Positions 6,418-17,954 are shown, counted from the stretch's first letter. The stretch: 19,559 nucleotides of DNA from an uncultured Oscillospiraceae bacterium (GCA_900554165.1 USGR01000002.1:1-19559), one strand, 5' to 3'. The notes: generated by a model not told the origin, from the letters alone. Made by a program: numbers and translations.

Positions 6418-9105
6418 TTATGCTTGTCTGCCTCTCGCTTTGTTCACAATGAGCGTTACAAGTTTTACTATCTCGCATATTACCAGCGGAGCTATTGAGA
6501 GCAGTATAATTTCTAACCAGTCGTTGGAGTGCAGCGCCACTATGCCAAATATATCGCGCAATGCCGGAATAATCAACACAATAAGCATGAGCGCGGCCGA
6601 TATAAGTACGGCGCCTATCATATAAAGGTTCTTAAAGAAGCCTACCCTGAACAGCGACTGCTGGGACCTCGCGTTCATAGCATGTATAAGCTGTGAGAAA
6701 GCGAGCACTGCAAAGGCCATACTTGCCGCATAGGCATGATGGTCAGCCATACCGGCTGCCGCCGCATTGTGCAAGCCAAGCCCATATGCCGTAAGCGTCA
6801 GAGCACCAAACATAACGCCCTGCCATGCAGCATTTATTCCAAGTCCGTGTGCAAATATACTTTCATCCTTGCGACGCGGCTTGCGGCGCATTACATTGTT
6901 CTCCACCGGCTCCAGTCCCAGCGCAAGCGCCGGCAGACTGTCGGTTACAAGATTTATCCACAAAAGCTGAATTGGCGCCAGCGGCACGCCCCATTCGGGA
7001 TTAAATATTCCTATTAATATAGCAACAAATACCGTCAGTACTTCGCCTAAATTGCACGAAAGCAGGAAGTGTACAGCTTTCCTTATGTTGTCGTATATTC
7101 CGCGGCCTTCCTTTACCGCTGTAACTATTGTGGCAAAGTTATCATCAGTAAGCGTCATTGCCGACGCGCCCTTGGCAACGTCGGTGCCCGTTATGCCCAT
7201 GGCACAGCCGATGTCCGCCGCCTTAAGCGCCGGTGCGTCGTTTACGCCGTCGCCCGTCATGGCAACTATTTCGCCCTTTGACTGCCATGCCTGTACTATC
7301 CTTATCTTATCTTCAGGCGATACGCGGGCGTATACCGCGTAGTTCTCAACATTCGCCTTAAGCTCTTCGTCAGACATTTCTCTCAGCTGAGCTCCCGTTA
7401 TCGCCTGCTCGTCATATTCCAATATGCCGAGCTTCTTGGCTATAGCCGCCGCCGTTATAACATGGTCGCCGGTTATCATTACTGTGCGTATGCCGGCGCT
7501 CTTGCAGAGCTTTACCGCTTCCATAGCCTCTGGTCGCGGCGGGTCCATCATGCCGAGCAAGCCTATGAAAGTAAGGCCGTTTTCCATCTCATCCGGCGTT
7601 GGGTTAGACGGCACGCTGTCAAGCTCCTTTATCGCAACGCCTAACACGCGCAGCGCCTCTTTCGCCATTTCGGCGTTGGCTTTCTCCGCCGCGTCCCTAT
7701 TCACCGTTGTGCAGCGCGAGATTATAATGTCCGGCGCGCCCTTTACAACTGCAAACGGCTTGCCGTCTATCATGTTTATTGTCGTCATGAGCTTGCGGTC
7801 AGAGTCAAACGGAATTTCTCCCATGCGCGGATAGGCATTGTCTATTTCCTCTCTGTTCATGCCGCAGTATTTCATAGTCGCGGCAACAATGCCCGTTTCC
7901 GTCGGGTCGCCTATGTGTACCTGCTTGCCGTCACGCTCTTCTACACGTCCGTCAGAGCACATTGTGCCGAGCTTAAGCAGCATGCCTGCATCGCTCGGTA
8001 TGTCATCTGTGCTTAAATCTATTATGTTGTGGCCATTATACAGCTTAACCATCGTCATGCGGTTCTGTGTAAGCGTACCTGTCTTATCCGAGCATATTAC
8101 CGAAGCACTGCCCAGCGTTTCAACCGCCGGAAGTCGGCGTATTATAGCGTTCTTTTTTACCATGCGCTGTACGCCTATCGCAAGCACTATTGTAACTATC
8201 GTCGGCAGACCCTCAGGTATAGCCGCCACCGCAAGCGATACCGACGTCATAAACATATCAAGTATTCCCGTGAGCTTGTCGCCCTCGCTGAACATCGTTG
8301 TAAATATGCCTATTACAAATATTACCGCGCATATGCCAAGCGCCAGCATGCCCAGCGTTTTGCCAAGCTGTGCAAGCTTTATCTGAAGCGGTGTAACGGC
8401 GTCTTTAGTAGAGTCGAGCATATTGGCAATCTTGCCCATTTCAGTATTCATGCCCGTCTCTGTCACTATTGCTCGACATCGGCCGTACGCAACCGAGCAG
8501 CCGGAATATATCATATTAAACCTGTCGCCTATGCCGGCTATATCTTCTATGTCGCCCTCCGCTTCCTTTTCCACCGGCACCGATTCGCCCGTCAGCGCAG
8601 ATTCTTCGCAGCGCAGGCTGGCCGACTCTATTATTCGCGCGTCGGCAGGTATATAGTCGCCGGCTTCAAGCAGTATAATATCGCCCGGCACCAGCTCCGA
8701 TGCTCTTATGGATTCTATCTTTCCATTTCTGAGCACCTTGGCCGTCGGCGCCTCCATATTTTTCAGCGCTTCAAGTGCAGATTCTGCCTTGCTCTCCTGA
8801 AATACGCCAAGCAGCGCATTTACTATTATTATGGCTACTATGACTATCGGCTCAAGCCAGTCTGCACCACCGCTGATTATGTTTGTTATCAGCGATACTA
8901 CGGCAGCTACTATAAGGACTATTACCATAAAGTCCTTCATCTGGTCTAAAAATCTTGCGGCAAAAGACTTCTTTTTCTTCTCTGTAAGCTGGTTTAAGCC
9001 GTATTTTGCCTGTCTTTCTTTTACTTCTTCTTCTGTCAGTCCGGTTTTTAAATCAGTGTTAAGTTCATTTACCACGTCGGTAAGCTTCGCACTATGCCAG
9101 ATCAA
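6418..9105 (-). CDS. Calcium-transporting P-type ATPase (P2A, SERCA-like)
   Basis: Pumps cations, most likely Ca2+ out of the cell, using ATP. Numbering from the TTG at 9105: cation-ATPase N-terminal domain 1-60; TGES (172-175, actuator domain); [12 protein letters not shown] with E298 in helix M4; SDKTGTLT with the phosphorylated D340; KGAPD (455-459, nucleotide domain); GDGVNDAP (618-625, hinge). Calcium-site residues of SERCA are matched in M5 (N685, E688) and M6 (N718, T721, D722). The M8 glutamate of SERCA (E908) aligns with Q805, suggesting one high-affinity site rather than two. Length is near the usual 880-900. The start is inferred: the frame has no usable ATG; TTG at 9114 directly abuts the AAGGAG (9115-9120) with no spacer, while TTG at 9105 has a 9-base spacer. 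The membrane protein at 9151-10089 lies 45 bases upstream, so the two may be co-transcribed. Confidence 0.93.
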   Translation of the reverse strand: MIWHSAKLTDVVNELNTDLKTGLTEEEVKERQAKYGLNQLTEKKKKSFAARFLDQMKDFMVIVLIVAAVVSLITNIISGGADWLEPIVIVAIIIVNALLGVFQESKAESALEALKNMEAPTAKVLRNGKIESIRASELVPGDIILLEAGDYIPADARIIESASLRCEESALTGESVPVEKEAEGDIEDIAGIGDRFNMIYSGCSVAYGRCRAIVTETGMNTEMGKIANMLDSTKDAVTPLQIKLAQLGKTLGMLALGICAVIFVIGIFTTMFSEGDKLTGILDMFMTSVSLAVAAIPEGLPTIVTIVLAIGVQRMVKKNAIIRRLPAVETLGSASVICSDKTGTLTQNRMTMVKLYNGHNIIDLSTDDIPSDAGMLLKLGTMCSDGRVEERDGKQVHIGDPTETGIVAATMKYCGMNREEIDNAYPRMGEIPFDSDRKLMTTINMIDGKPFAVVKGAPDIIISRCTTVNRDAAEKANAEMAKEALRVLGVAIKELDSVPSNPTPDEMENGLTFIGLLGMMDPPRPEAMEAVKLCKSAGIRTVMITGDHVITAAAIAKKLGILEYDEQAITGAQLREMSDEELKANVENYAVYARVSPEDKIRIVQAWQSKGEIVAMTGDGVNDAPALKAADIGCAMGITGTDVAKGASAMTLTDDNFATIVTAVKEGRGIYDNIRKAVHFLLSCNLGEVLTVFVAILIGIFNPEWGVPLAPIQLLWINLVTDSLPALALGLEPVENNVMRRKPRRKDESIFAHGLGINAAWQGVMFGALTLTAYGLGLHNAAAAGMADHHAYAASMAFAVLAFSQLIHAMNARSQQSLFRVGFFKNLYMIGAVLISAALMLIVLIIPALRDIFGIVALHSNDWLEIILLSIAPLVICEIVKLVTLIVNKARGRQA

Positions 9106-9150
9106 ATCAGACAACTCCTTAATTTATTTTTTAATTACTCGCCTATTTTT

Positions 9151-10089
9151 CTAATTAATTCTAACTGAATACCGCAACTCACCTGCCCCACTATAATCAC
9201 ACGCCGCGCTGACGCCCTCAAACTGCTCATAAAGGTCGTCAGTTAGGCTTACTCTTACACCCACTACATTGCTGTTTATGCCAAAATCAGCATAGCCGCC
9301 CACGTTTTTGTCGTCTGCATTCTGCGGCTGCTGCCTTAATACGTAATTTAAATCGCCGGCGTACATCGTTACAAACTGCTGAAATTTATTCTCCTGCATG
9401 TCTGTGTCGGACACCGTCTTACGCGTGTTAATATTATATGATAACTTGTTATATACTATATCTTCATCGCTTTCAAATACTATTCTAAAAGTACTTATTC
9501 CAACTCTGGTGTCTGAACCGCCTATTTTGGTATATGTCAGCTCGCCTGTTTTTATTTCATATCTCAGACTCAGCCACTGCGGCTCGCTTAAATGCACCTC
9601 AGCCGTCTGCGCCAATTCTCCCTCAGTTTCCACTCCGGCCGTGCAGCTGTATTCCATTATCATAATGTCTATTGTTACATATCTGCTGAAGCTGCGCTTA
9701 AACGCCTGCGCCATGCCTATATATTTGCCGCCGGCTTCAGTATAAGCGGAATCCTTATTGTATACCGAATCGTCCATATTCATTAAAGCATACATAGACG
9801 GATATCTTTCAATAAAGCTGTCGTCCACGGTTATGCCTGATTCATACTGCTGTATCTCGTCGTACAGCCTGCTTATCTCATCGCTGCCGTTGTACGTTTG
9901 CCCAACGGCAATCGGCTCAGTTTCAAAGGTATAGTCCTGTATATTTACATTTCTCGATTCTATCAAAATATACAGCACAATAGCGACAAGTATAGCAAGA
10001 CTTACAAAAAATACTACACCGTACTTTGCTTTCGTATAATAGTTTCTGTCTTCTCTGTCGTCCTTTACAAAAAGTATTTTTTTGCGCAT
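9151..10089 (-). CDS. Single-pass membrane-anchored protein of unknown function (312 aa)
   Basis: Not recognised. A basic cytoplasmic start (MRKKILFVKDDREDRNYYTKAK) precedes one hydrophobic segment at about residues 24-43, followed by a 270-residue acidic, beta-rich region that should lie outside the cell. No lipobox, sortase motif, peptidase or binding signature is visible. The extracellular part contains short acidic runs (ESDEDIVYNK) and ends GAGELRYSVRIN. GAGG (10098-10101) lies 7-8 bases before the ATG. A TATAAT on the minus strand at 10113-10118 could be its -10. It lies just upstream of the calcium ATPase gene, in the same direction, with 45 bases between them; any functional link is inference. 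Confidence 0.75.
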   Translation of the reverse strand: MRKKILFVKDDREDRNYYTKAKYGVVFFVSLAILVAIVLYILIESRNVNIQDYTFETEPIAVGQTYNGSDEISRLYDEIQQYESGITVDDSFIERYPSMYALMNMDDSVYNKDSAYTEAGGKYIGMAQAFKRSFSRYVTIDIMIMEYSCTAGVETEGELAQTAEVHLSEPQWLSLRYEIKTGELTYTKIGGSDTRVGISTFRIVFESDEDIVYNKLSYNINTRKTVSDTDMQENKFQQFVTMYAGDLNYVLRQQPQNADDKNVGGYADFGINSNVVGVRVSLTDDLYEQFEGVSAACDYSGAGELRYSVRIN

Positions 10090-10203
10090 TTTTTTCCTCT
10101 CAGTAAATATTGATTATAATACTATAAATCCCCGCCGGAATATGTCCATCTGCAATAGTCTTTTTCCGCTGTATACTGCAGTTAAAAAATCTAACTGTAA
10201 ATT

Positions 10204-10300
10204 GGATATAAGTGCAAGTCTCTTTAAAGTGAAGCGCTCCGAATGTTTATCTTATCTATCACTGCGAAAGCCGCGCCGTCAGACGTTTTTTGCCCTGCCG
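10204..10300 (-). pseudogene. Decayed duplicate of the rsmA 3' end
   Basis: In the gap downstream of rsmA the minus strand repeats a worn copy of the rsmA C-terminal coding sequence (10369-10470). Over the best 41 bases, hand alignment gives 30 identities. One frame reads SERFTLKRLALISN where rsmA reads AERLTLEEFALISD. Going upstream, CTTTCGCAG matches CTTTCGGCAG and CTGACGG matches CTGATGG, with single-base gaps and in-frame stops. It therefore cannot encode protein. Partial tandem duplication followed by decay, or replacement of an older rsmA leaving its tail, would both explain it. Confidence 0.55.
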
Positions 10301-10338
10301 TCTTTTTTTGCGGCCAATATTTTGTTTGAGCAGTCTTT

Positions 10339-11202
10339 TTAGGCTATGCCGCGCTTTAGCAGTTCGTCAGATATAAGCGCAAACTCCTCTAAAGTAAGGC
10401 GCTCCGCCCGTATGTTCTCATCTACTCCCGCTGCCGAAAGGGCATCCATCAGCTTTTCTTTCGGCAGACTAAGACCCGATGAAAGGGAATTTATAAGCGT
10501 CTTGCGGCGCTGCAAAAATCCCGCCTTTATTACCCGGAAAAGCAGCTTTTCACTCATAACGCTTACCGGCGGCTTATCATATATGTCAAGCTTTATAACG
10601 GCGCTGTCTACTTTTGGCGCCGGATAAAAGGAAGAGGCCGGTACATAAAACAGTTTTTTTGCCTCGGCATAATATGAAACAGCCACTGTAATTGCACCGC
10701 TCTGCCGGCTACCGGGACCGGCGCACAGCCTGTCCGCCGCCTCGCGCTGCACCATTACCGTTATCGACTTGGCCTGCGTCTTCTCTTCAAGCAGTTTCAT
10801 TATCACCGGCGAGGTTATATAATATGGCAAATTAGCACATATTACTATATCTTCGCCGGTGAATTTTTCTTCTATTAACTTATTTATATCAAGCTTCATT
10901 ATATCAGCATTGATTACACTTATATTGTCGAATTGGCTGAGCGTTTCATTTAAAGCCGGTATAAGTTTCTTATCAAGCTCTACGGCTACGACGCTTTTAG
11001 CTATTAACCCCAGCTCTTTAGTAAGTACGCCCAGACCGGGACCTACCTCTATTACTCCGGCTCCCTCTGCGCCGCTCAGCTGCGCCATGCGCGGACAGAC
11101 AGATGCGTCTATAAGGAAATTTTGTCCCAATCCCTTCGATGGAGAAAGGTCATATTTTGCCATTATTTCTTTTATGACTTTTACGCTCGCCAAGTTTTGC
11201 AT
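10339..11202 (-). CDS. rsmA: 16S rRNA (adenine(1518)-N(6)/adenine(1519)-N(6))-dimethyltransferase
   Basis: RsmA (KsgA) dimethylates two adjacent adenines in the 3' terminal hairpin of 16S rRNA with S-adenosylmethionine, late in small-subunit assembly; its loss causes kasugamycin resistance. Motifs seen: LGQNFL (25-30, N-terminal substrate/SAM loop), EVGPGLGVLT (52-61, SAM motif I), the acidic VELDKKL (74-80), NAD at 98-100, NLPYYITSP (124-132, the NLPY catalytic motif), and the C-terminal helical lobe with FLQRRKTLINSL. At 287 residues it has the usual length. GAGGG lies about 9 bases before the ATG. Its 3' end is partly duplicated in the gap downstream. Confidence 0.95.
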   Translation of the reverse strand: MQNLASVKVIKEIMAKYDLSPSKGLGQNFLIDASVCPRMAQLSGAEGAGVIEVGPGLGVLTKELGLIAKSVVAVELDKKLIPALNETLSQFDNISVINADIMKLDINKLIEEKFTGEDIVICANLPYYITSPVIMKLLEEKTQAKSITVMVQREAADRLCAGPGSRQSGAITVAVSYYAEAKKLFYVPASSFYPAPKVDSAVIKLDIYDKPPVSVMSEKLLFRVIKAGFLQRRKTLINSLSSGLSLPKEKLMDALSAAGVDENIRAERLTLEEFALISDELLKRGIA

Positions 11203-11333
11203 TTATTTCCCTCTGACCACCGATTTATAAATATAAATACTACCACATTTTACCGTTAATTATATCATGAAACAACCTGCTTGGCAATCATTAAGCTGTT
11301 TTTTAACACTTTAATGGTTAACCTGTGGATAAC

Positions 11334-11342
11334 TGCTTTTGC
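11334..11342 (-). promoter_or_regulatory. Perfect DnaA-box match
   Basis: The minus strand reads TTATCCACA, the consensus DnaA box, within the AT-rich noncoding gap 11203-11413 upstream of rsmA. A near match (TTATCCACT) lies at 12014-12022 and another perfect one inside the ATPase gene at 6954-6962. They are not clustered, so they do not mark an origin on their own; DnaA could regulate locally. Confidence 0.25.
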
Positions 11343-11413
11343 CTCTATATATAATAAATTCCTATTTATAATAAAGATTAAAATATTTCGGAATAGATTA
11401 AAGAATTTTAAGC

Positions 11414-11836
11414 TTATTTTTTGTTTCGCCTATGGCTGTATTTTTCGAGCTTCTTTTTTAAATCTGCTATATATATCTTTTGCTGTGATTTAAGATATGC
11501 CCTTAAAAGCGGCTTTATATAAAACTTTTTTGCCGACGCCTCTTCAGTAAATTCCACAAATGTACGTCCGCCGCTGAATATAAATTTCCCTCTCCAGCGG
11601 CCTGTTAAATTATCATTTTCCATATCAAACTCATAACAGTCGTAGGGCTTAAACTTTGTTATTTTGAAGCGCGTCACAAATCCGTCTTTCGTATGCTCCT
11701 CAAACTGCTTGTTGTCCTTGCCGACAACAATCTTTTTTAAACCGCTGCGCCACGAATAGTCTGTAAGCGAGGTTACCGCCTGCCAGACATATTTTATGTC
11801 ACAGTCAAATTCCGCAAATGAACTTACCGATACCAT
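11414..11836 (-). CDS. SRPBCC (START/Bet v 1-like) domain protein
   Basis: A small ligand-binding-fold protein of unknown substrate. The 140-residue sequence follows the polyketide-cyclase/START-like pattern: an opening strand VSVSSFAEFDCDIKYVWQAVTS in two pieces (residues 2-24) where the protein enters the fold and contacts the first helix, the W-R-S-G-L segment (29-33), repeated strands (EEHTKDGFVTRFKITKF, YEFDMEN, GRWRGKFIFS, FVEFTEEA), and a long basic C-terminal helix (111-140). GGAGG lies 7 bases before the ATG. It stands alone on the minus strand, divergent from the dCMP deaminase. No catalytic residues can be assigned. Confidence 0.7.
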   Translation of the reverse strand: MVSVSSFAEFDCDIKYVWQAVTSLTDYSWRSGLKKIVVGKDNKQFEEHTKDGFVTRFKITKFKPYDCYEFDMENDNLTGRWRGKFIFSGGRTFVEFTEEASAKKFYIKPLLRAYLKSQQKIYIADLKKKLEKYSHRRNKK

Positions 11837-12021
11837 TAATTAACCTCCGTTAAAACTTAAATATCTTGCCGCTGTTTTTGCATATCAAATTATGCTCTAT
11901 GCACCCTTTCTAAACTATATACGGATTAAGGCAGGTGCAGCTATAAAACTCCTCTGCTGAAAATATTTGCTCACAACCCATAATTAGCACTATATTTTAA
12001 TTTTGCGGCTATATTATCCAC

Positions 12022-12050
12022 TTGAAAATGAAGTACATATATTATAAAAT
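12022..12050 (+). promoter_or_regulatory. Promoter of the dCMP deaminase gene
   Basis: TTGAAA (12022-12027), a 17-base spacer and TAAAAT (12045-12050) fit a sigma-A promoter, matching 5 of 6 positions in each box. The start would lie near 12057, about 25 bases before the ATG and upstream of the Shine-Dalgarno. Confidence 0.45.
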
Positions 12051-12081
12051 AATTTGTAGAAATTAATCGGGAGGGGACGTT

Positions 12082-12570
12082 ATGGAACGCACCGACAAGC
12101 ATAATTATTATCTTGATATTGCCCAGACTGTAAGTGAAAGAAGCACCTGTCTTAGAAAGCACTACGGCGCTATAATAGTGGTAAAAGACCAGATTATAGC
12201 CACCGGCTACAACGGTGCGCCCAGAGGCCGCCGCAACTGTATAGATTTGCAGTTCTGCATGCGCGAAAAGCTTAATATTCCGCGCGGTGAGAGATATGAG
12301 CTCTGCCGCTCGGTACATGCTGAGGCAAACTGCATAATAAGCGCGCCCCGCAGCGAAATGATAGGCGGCACGCTGTATATGGCATGCATTAACCCGAAAA
12401 CCGGAGAATTGGAGCCGGGGACGACATCCTGCGCTATGTGCAAGCGCCTTATTATAAATGCCGGAATTGACAGAGTTATCGTTAGAGAGACTAAGGATAC
12501 GTGGAGCGAATATCTCGCAAGAGACTGGATTTTTAACGATGATTCTTTAACTGATACTTTTGGCTATTAA
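12082..12570 (+). CDS. dCMP deaminase (ComEB-like zinc deaminase)
   Basis: Converts dCMP to dUMP, feeding dTTP synthesis in the cytosol. Zinc-site motif CRSVHAEANC places ligand H79 and catalytic proton carrier E81; the second motif SCAMC supplies C117 and C120. The usual proline before the first cysteine (PCxxC) is Ser116 here. Other family features are the GYNGAPRG stretch (42-49) and CKRLIINAGI (120-129). The 162-residue length fits the family (B. subtilis ComEB is slightly longer). A strong GGGAGGGG lies about 6 bases before the ATG, and a promoter lies at 12022-12050. It is the only plus-strand gene in the right half of the window. Confidence 0.92.
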   Translation: MERTDKHNYYLDIAQTVSERSTCLRKHYGAIIVVKDQIIATGYNGAPRGRRNCIDLQFCMREKLNIPRGERYELCRSVHAEANCIISAPRSEMIGGTLYMACINPKTGELEPGTTSCAMCKRLIINAGIDRVIVRETKDTWSEYLARDWIFNDDSLTDTFGY

Positions 12571-12927
12571 GTCTATCTTTTTATAATTGATGTGCGCTTT
12601 TGCCCGGCTTAAATTTTATGCCGCAGGCCGCGGACTTTATATTCGCAGCAGCTGACATTAATATAACTGTCTTATTCAAAGACCGCCGCGGCCAGGGAGC
12701 AGCGCTGAAAAATATTGAACGGCGTCGGACAAGGAGTATCTTTTCAATTGTAATACGCAGCGTAATCCTCGTCAAACTCGGTGCATTCAGCTAAAATGCA
12801 TCCTGCAATTGCCGCCTGCGGTAAAAGCTTGCGGAAGTTGTGATATAATAGTCAATAACTCCTTTTTTCAGCTGCTAATGTTAAACAGCACTATATGTAA
12901 TTTTGCGCTTAAGTGACAAATTATTTA
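12571..12927. other. Noncoding gap between convergent dCMP deaminase and gyrA
   Basis: About 360 bases lack a convincing gene. Short frames of 64 codons on each strand (12600-12794 plus, 12581-12775 minus) mirror each other, lack ribosome binding sites and resemble nothing known. The local GC-richness suggests eroded coding sequence, but no parent gene could be identified. Confidence 0.4.
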
Positions 12928-12950
12928 CGCCGCCTGAAATTCAGGCGGCG
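12928..12950. terminator. Terminator hairpin downstream of gyrA
   Basis: Arms CGCCGCCTGAA (12928-12938) and TTCAGGCGGCG (12940-12950) form a near-perfect GC-rich dyad 12 bases past the gyrA stop. On the plus strand it is followed by TTTTGCTGTTTTT; on the minus strand by TAAATAATTT, a weaker U-tract. It probably stops transcription from both directions. Confidence 0.75.
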
Positions 12951-12961
12951 TTTTGCTGTTT

Positions 12962-15463
12962 TTACTGATTTTCTCCGGTAGTATCATCGCCGGCTGTTTC
13001 GTCGACCGCCTGATCAGATGCAGTGTTTTCCTCCGCTTCATCCTCATGCGGCACGGCCGACAATGTGACAATGGCGTCGCCTTCTCCTACGCGCATTACG
13101 CGTACGCCCTTTGCCGGACGCGCAAATGTGCTTATCTCATTAACCGGCACCCTTATAAGAACTCCGCTCTGTGATATCATTATGACATCGTCGTCATTCT
13201 TTACCGCTGCAATGGCAGCTACTCTGCCAAATCTGCCTGTGCGGTAGTTAAGTATGCCCTTGCCGCCCCTGAACTGCAGACGATAATCATCAAACGAGCT
13301 GCGGCGGCCAAAGCCCGTCTCAGTGACGGTAAGCAGGTCGGCGTCTTCTGTTACTACCGCCATGCCTACTACACAGTCGCCGTCTCTGAGCGTAATGCTC
13401 TTAACGCCGCGCGCAGTCCTGCCGAGAGGTCTGGCGTCATTCTCATTAAACCGTATCGCTACGCCGTCCTTTGTTCCTATTATGAGCTCGCTGTCGCCGT
13501 CTGTCAGTGCTACCCAGCACAGCTCGTCGTCATCATCTATGTTTATCGCTATAAGCCCTGATTTGCGCACATTATCGTATGCCGACAGCACCGTGCGCTT
13601 TATAATGCCCTTGCGCGTCACCATGCAAAGATATTTTCCATCGCTTTCGTCGTCGGACTTTATCATTGCGGTTATTTTTTCTTCCGGCTCAAGCTGTAAA
13701 ATATTTATTATATTAAGTCCCTTTGAAGTACGGCTGCCCTCCGGCACTTCATACGCCTTAAGCCTGAACAAGCGGCCGGTGTTTGTAAAGAGCAGTATAT
13801 TGTCGTGAGACATGCATGTAAGCATATACTCGGCAAAGTCCTCTTCACGCGTCGACATGCCGGTTATGCCGCGGCCGCCGCGGCGCTGCGTGCGATATAC
13901 ATCCGCGCCTATGCGCTTGATGTAGCCCTTGTCGGTAAGCGTCAGTATCGTTTTCTCAAGCGGTATTAAATCTTCTATATCCACTTCGCCGCTTACCGCC
14001 GTTATCTCCGTGCGGCGCTCGTCTTTGTAGTTGTCGTAAAGTCTTAATGCCTCTTCTTTCACTATTGTCAGCACGCGGCCATGCTCAGACAAAATGGCTT
14101 TATACTCAGCTATTTTTTCCACAAGCTCGGCTAATTCTTCCTCTATCTTTTCGCGCTCAAGTCCCGTTAACTGGCCCAGACGCATCTGCACTATTGCCGT
14201 AGCTTGAACGTCGTCAAGCCCGAAGCGCTCCATTAACTGCTCCTTGCCTTCTGTCACATTCTTTGCCGCGCGGAGTATTGCTATAACCTCGTCTATAAAG
14301 TCTAAGGCTATCTTTAAGCCCTCAAGTATATGTTCGCGCTCTTCTGCCTTGCGCAAATCATAGCGTGTGCGGCGCTCTACTATCTCGCACTGATGGTCTA
14401 TGTAGTGCTGCAGCATCTCTTTAAGATTTAATATCTTAGGCTGCCCGTCGACAAGCGCCAGCATTATTACGCCAAATGTAGTTTGAAGCTGAGTGTATGT
14501 AAACAGCTGATTTAAAATTATCTGCGGATTGGCGTCGCGCTTTAACTCAACAACTATGCGTATACCCTCGCGGTTGGAAAAATCGACGACATAATCTATA
14601 CCCTCTATACGCTTTTCGGTTACGAGAGTATTTATGCTCTTAACTAAATTCTGCTTGTTAACGCCGTATGGTATCTCAGTTATAACTATTCTGTATCTTC
14701 CGGACTTTGTCTCCTCAATCTCCGTCCTCGCGCGCACCGTTATATGGCCACGGCCAGTAGAATACGCAGCGCGTATGCCAGCGCGTCCCATTATTATAGC
14801 GCCGGTCGGGAAGTCTGGACCCTTTATATAATTATTAAGCTCATCTATGCTCATGTCCGGATTGTCGATAAGCTCGCACATGCCGGTTATGACCTCGCCC
14901 AGATTGTGCGGCGGAATGTTTGTAGCCATACCGACGGCTATGCCGGAAGAGCCGTTTACAAGCAGCTGCGGAAAACGTGCAGGAAGCACATCCGGCTCTT
15001 TTAAACGGTCATCATAGTTTGATGAAAAATTAACTGTATCTTTTTCAATGTCGGTGAGCATCTCCATCGCTATCTTACTGAGGCGTGCCTCAGTATACCT
15101 GTACGCTGCAGCGGGAAAGCCATCTATCGAGCCGAAGTTGCCGTGCCCGTCAACCAGCATATATCTTAGCGAAAAGTCCTGCGCCATGCGCACAAGCGCA
15201 TCATAAACCGATGAGTCACCGTGCGGATGATAGCGGCCCAGCACAGAACCTACCGTGTCCGCGCACTTGCGGTACGGCTTGTCCGGCATTAACGAATTTT
15301 CATACATGGTATAAAGTATCCTGCGATGCACCGGCTTAAGCCCGTCTCTTACATCGGGAAGCGCCCTGCTCACTATTACCGACATTGAGTAGTCAAGATA
15401 TGATTTCTGCATCTCATCGACTATTTCTACCGGTATTATTTTTTGTCCCTGTAACTCTTCCAT
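12962..15463 (-). CDS. gyrA: DNA gyrase subunit A
   Basis: Breaks and rejoins DNA in the A2B2 gyrase complex that introduces negative supercoils. Seen: [20 protein letters not shown] (21-40), [17 protein letters not shown] (79-95), [11 protein letters not shown] with catalytic Tyr123, coiled-coil gate around 370-470, and the C-terminal wrapping domain starting with the GyrA box QRRGGRG (526-532; consensus QRRGGKG), which separates it from topoisomerase IV ParC. The C-terminus is an acidic tail ([10 protein letters not shown] onward). The quinolone-resistance positions keep Ser84 and Asp88 (E. coli S83 and D87), so no target mutation is seen there. At 833 residues the length is normal. AAGGTGA lies 6-7 bases before the ATG. 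It lies 125 bases downstream of gyrB, with two dyads between them. Confidence 0.97.
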   Translation of the reverse strand: MEELQGQKIIPVEIVDEMQKSYLDYSMSVIVSRALPDVRDGLKPVHRRILYTMYENSLMPDKPYRKCADTVGSVLGRYHPHGDSSVYDALVRMAQDFSLRYMLVDGHGNFGSIDGFPAAAYRYTEARLSKIAMEMLTDIEKDTVNFSSNYDDRLKEPDVLPARFPQLLVNGSSGIAVGMATNIPPHNLGEVITGMCELIDNPDMSIDELNNYIKGPDFPTGAIIMGRAGIRAAYSTGRGHITVRARTEIEETKSGRYRIVITEIPYGVNKQNLVKSINTLVTEKRIEGIDYVVDFSNREGIRIVVELKRDANPQIILNQLFTYTQLQTTFGVIMLALVDGQPKILNLKEMLQHYIDHQCEIVERRTRYDLRKAEEREHILEGLKIALDFIDEVIAILRAAKNVTEGKEQLMERFGLDDVQATAIVQMRLGQLTGLEREKIEEELAELVEKIAEYKAILSEHGRVLTIVKEEALRLYDNYKDERRTEITAVSGEVDIEDLIPLEKTILTLTDKGYIKRIGADVYRTQRRGGRGITGMSTREEDFAEYMLTCMSHDNILLFTNTGRLFRLKAYEVPEGSRTSKGLNIINILQLEPEEKITAMIKSDDESDGKYLCMVTRKGIIKRTVLSAYDNVRKSGLIAINIDDDDELCWVALTDGDSELIIGTKDGVAIRFNENDARPLGRTARGVKSITLRDGDCVVGMAVVTEDADLLTVTETGFGRRSSFDDYRLQFRGGKGILNYRTGRFGRVAAIAAVKNDDDVIMISQSGVLIRVPVNEISTFARPAKGVRVMRVGEGDAIVTLSAVPHEDEAEENTASDQAVDETAGDDTTGENQ

Positions 15464-15479
15464 TAAAAGTCACCTTTCC

Positions 15480-15531
15480 GATTAAGGTCCTTAATCCTTT
15501 TTATAAATTCGACTGTGTTATATTATCACAG
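15480..15531. promoter_or_regulatory. Two dyads in the gyrB-gyrA gap
   Basis: GATTAAGG-T-CCTTAATC (15480-15496) is a perfect 8-bp-arm palindrome just upstream of the gyrA ribosome binding site. CTGTG...CACAG (15513-15531) is a second imperfect dyad, 17 of 19 positions symmetric. They could be operator sites for gyrA, or hairpins in the gyrB-gyrA mRNA that tune the ratio of the two subunits. No known regulator motif was matched. Confidence 0.35.
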
Positions 15532-15588
15532 CTTCATATTTTTCTTTTAAAGCCTGAATATAAATACAAAATGCTGCTTAAACATCTG

Positions 15589-17562
<1,974 letters not shown>

Positions 17563-17916
17563 TTATTTTTTAAATCTTGTTGTTCTGGTAGAATATTTCA
17601 TATTTTCCGGTTTTACATATCGTATAACAAGCGGAAGCATAACAATAACAGCAATAATACCAACTAACATAACCCCTGCCATATATAAAAAGTTGATATC
17701 CGGCTTAAAAATATACAAACAGACGTTCACCAAAAGTACAATAATTACCACTGTGGCAATTAAAATACTAAAAGGTGTTTCCAACGTCACTTTAAACTTC
17801 TGCTTACATTTTGGACATTGAACATCTTCTTGCCCTTTGCTTTTCATCACTTCTTTATAACTAAAATGTTGACCACAATATGGACAAACAGGAAGTGCTA
17901 ATGGAGCTTGTTTCAT
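17563..17916 (-). CDS. Zinc-ribbon, two-helix membrane protein (117 aa)
   Basis: An N-terminal zinc ribbon, CPYC (Cys11, Cys14) and CPKC (Cys34, Cys37), spaced CxxC-x19-CxxC, is followed by two hydrophobic helices (about 49-70 and 75-97) and a short basic tail. The spacing resembles the family described as cxxc_20_cxxc (TIGR04104 as I recall it), of unknown function. It lies between the related gene at 17955-18572 and gyrB, 48 bases before the gyrB ATG, so it belongs to the recF-gyrB transcript. AAAGGAG lies 8 bases before its ATG. Topology suggests a cytoplasmic zinc ribbon on a membrane hairpin. Confidence 0.75.
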   Translation of the reverse strand: MKQAPLALPVCPYCGQHFSYKEVMKSKGQEDVQCPKCKQKFKVTLETPFSILIATVVIIVLLVNVCLYIFKPDINFLYMAGVMLVGIIAVIVMLPLVIRYVKPENMKYSTRTTRFKK

Positions 17917-17954
17917 AAATAAATTTCTCCTTTCGGTAAAACAAAATCAGAACA

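Noticed and set aside
6954..6962. Perfect DnaA box TTATCCACA
   Set aside because: It lies inside the conserved M6 coding segment of the ATPase (LWINLVTD), where the codons explain it.
8029..8949. A 306-codon open frame on the plus strand inside the calcium ATPase gene
   Set aside because: It is antisense to well-conserved ATPase motifs, is full of Tyr and Arg from the reverse of Ile/Ala/Val codons, and lacks a ribosome binding site.
10082..10342. 86-codon plus-strand frame between the membrane protein and rsmA
   Set aside because: It lacks a ribosome binding site, and part of it is explained as the reverse of the decayed rsmA tail.
12581..12794. 64-codon frames on both strands between dCMP deaminase and gyrA
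   Set aside because: They overlap each other on opposite strands, lack ribosome binding sites and resemble no known protein.
13023..13808. Plus-strand open frames across gyrA
   Set aside because: They are antisense shadows of gyrA, which is supported by motifs over its full length.
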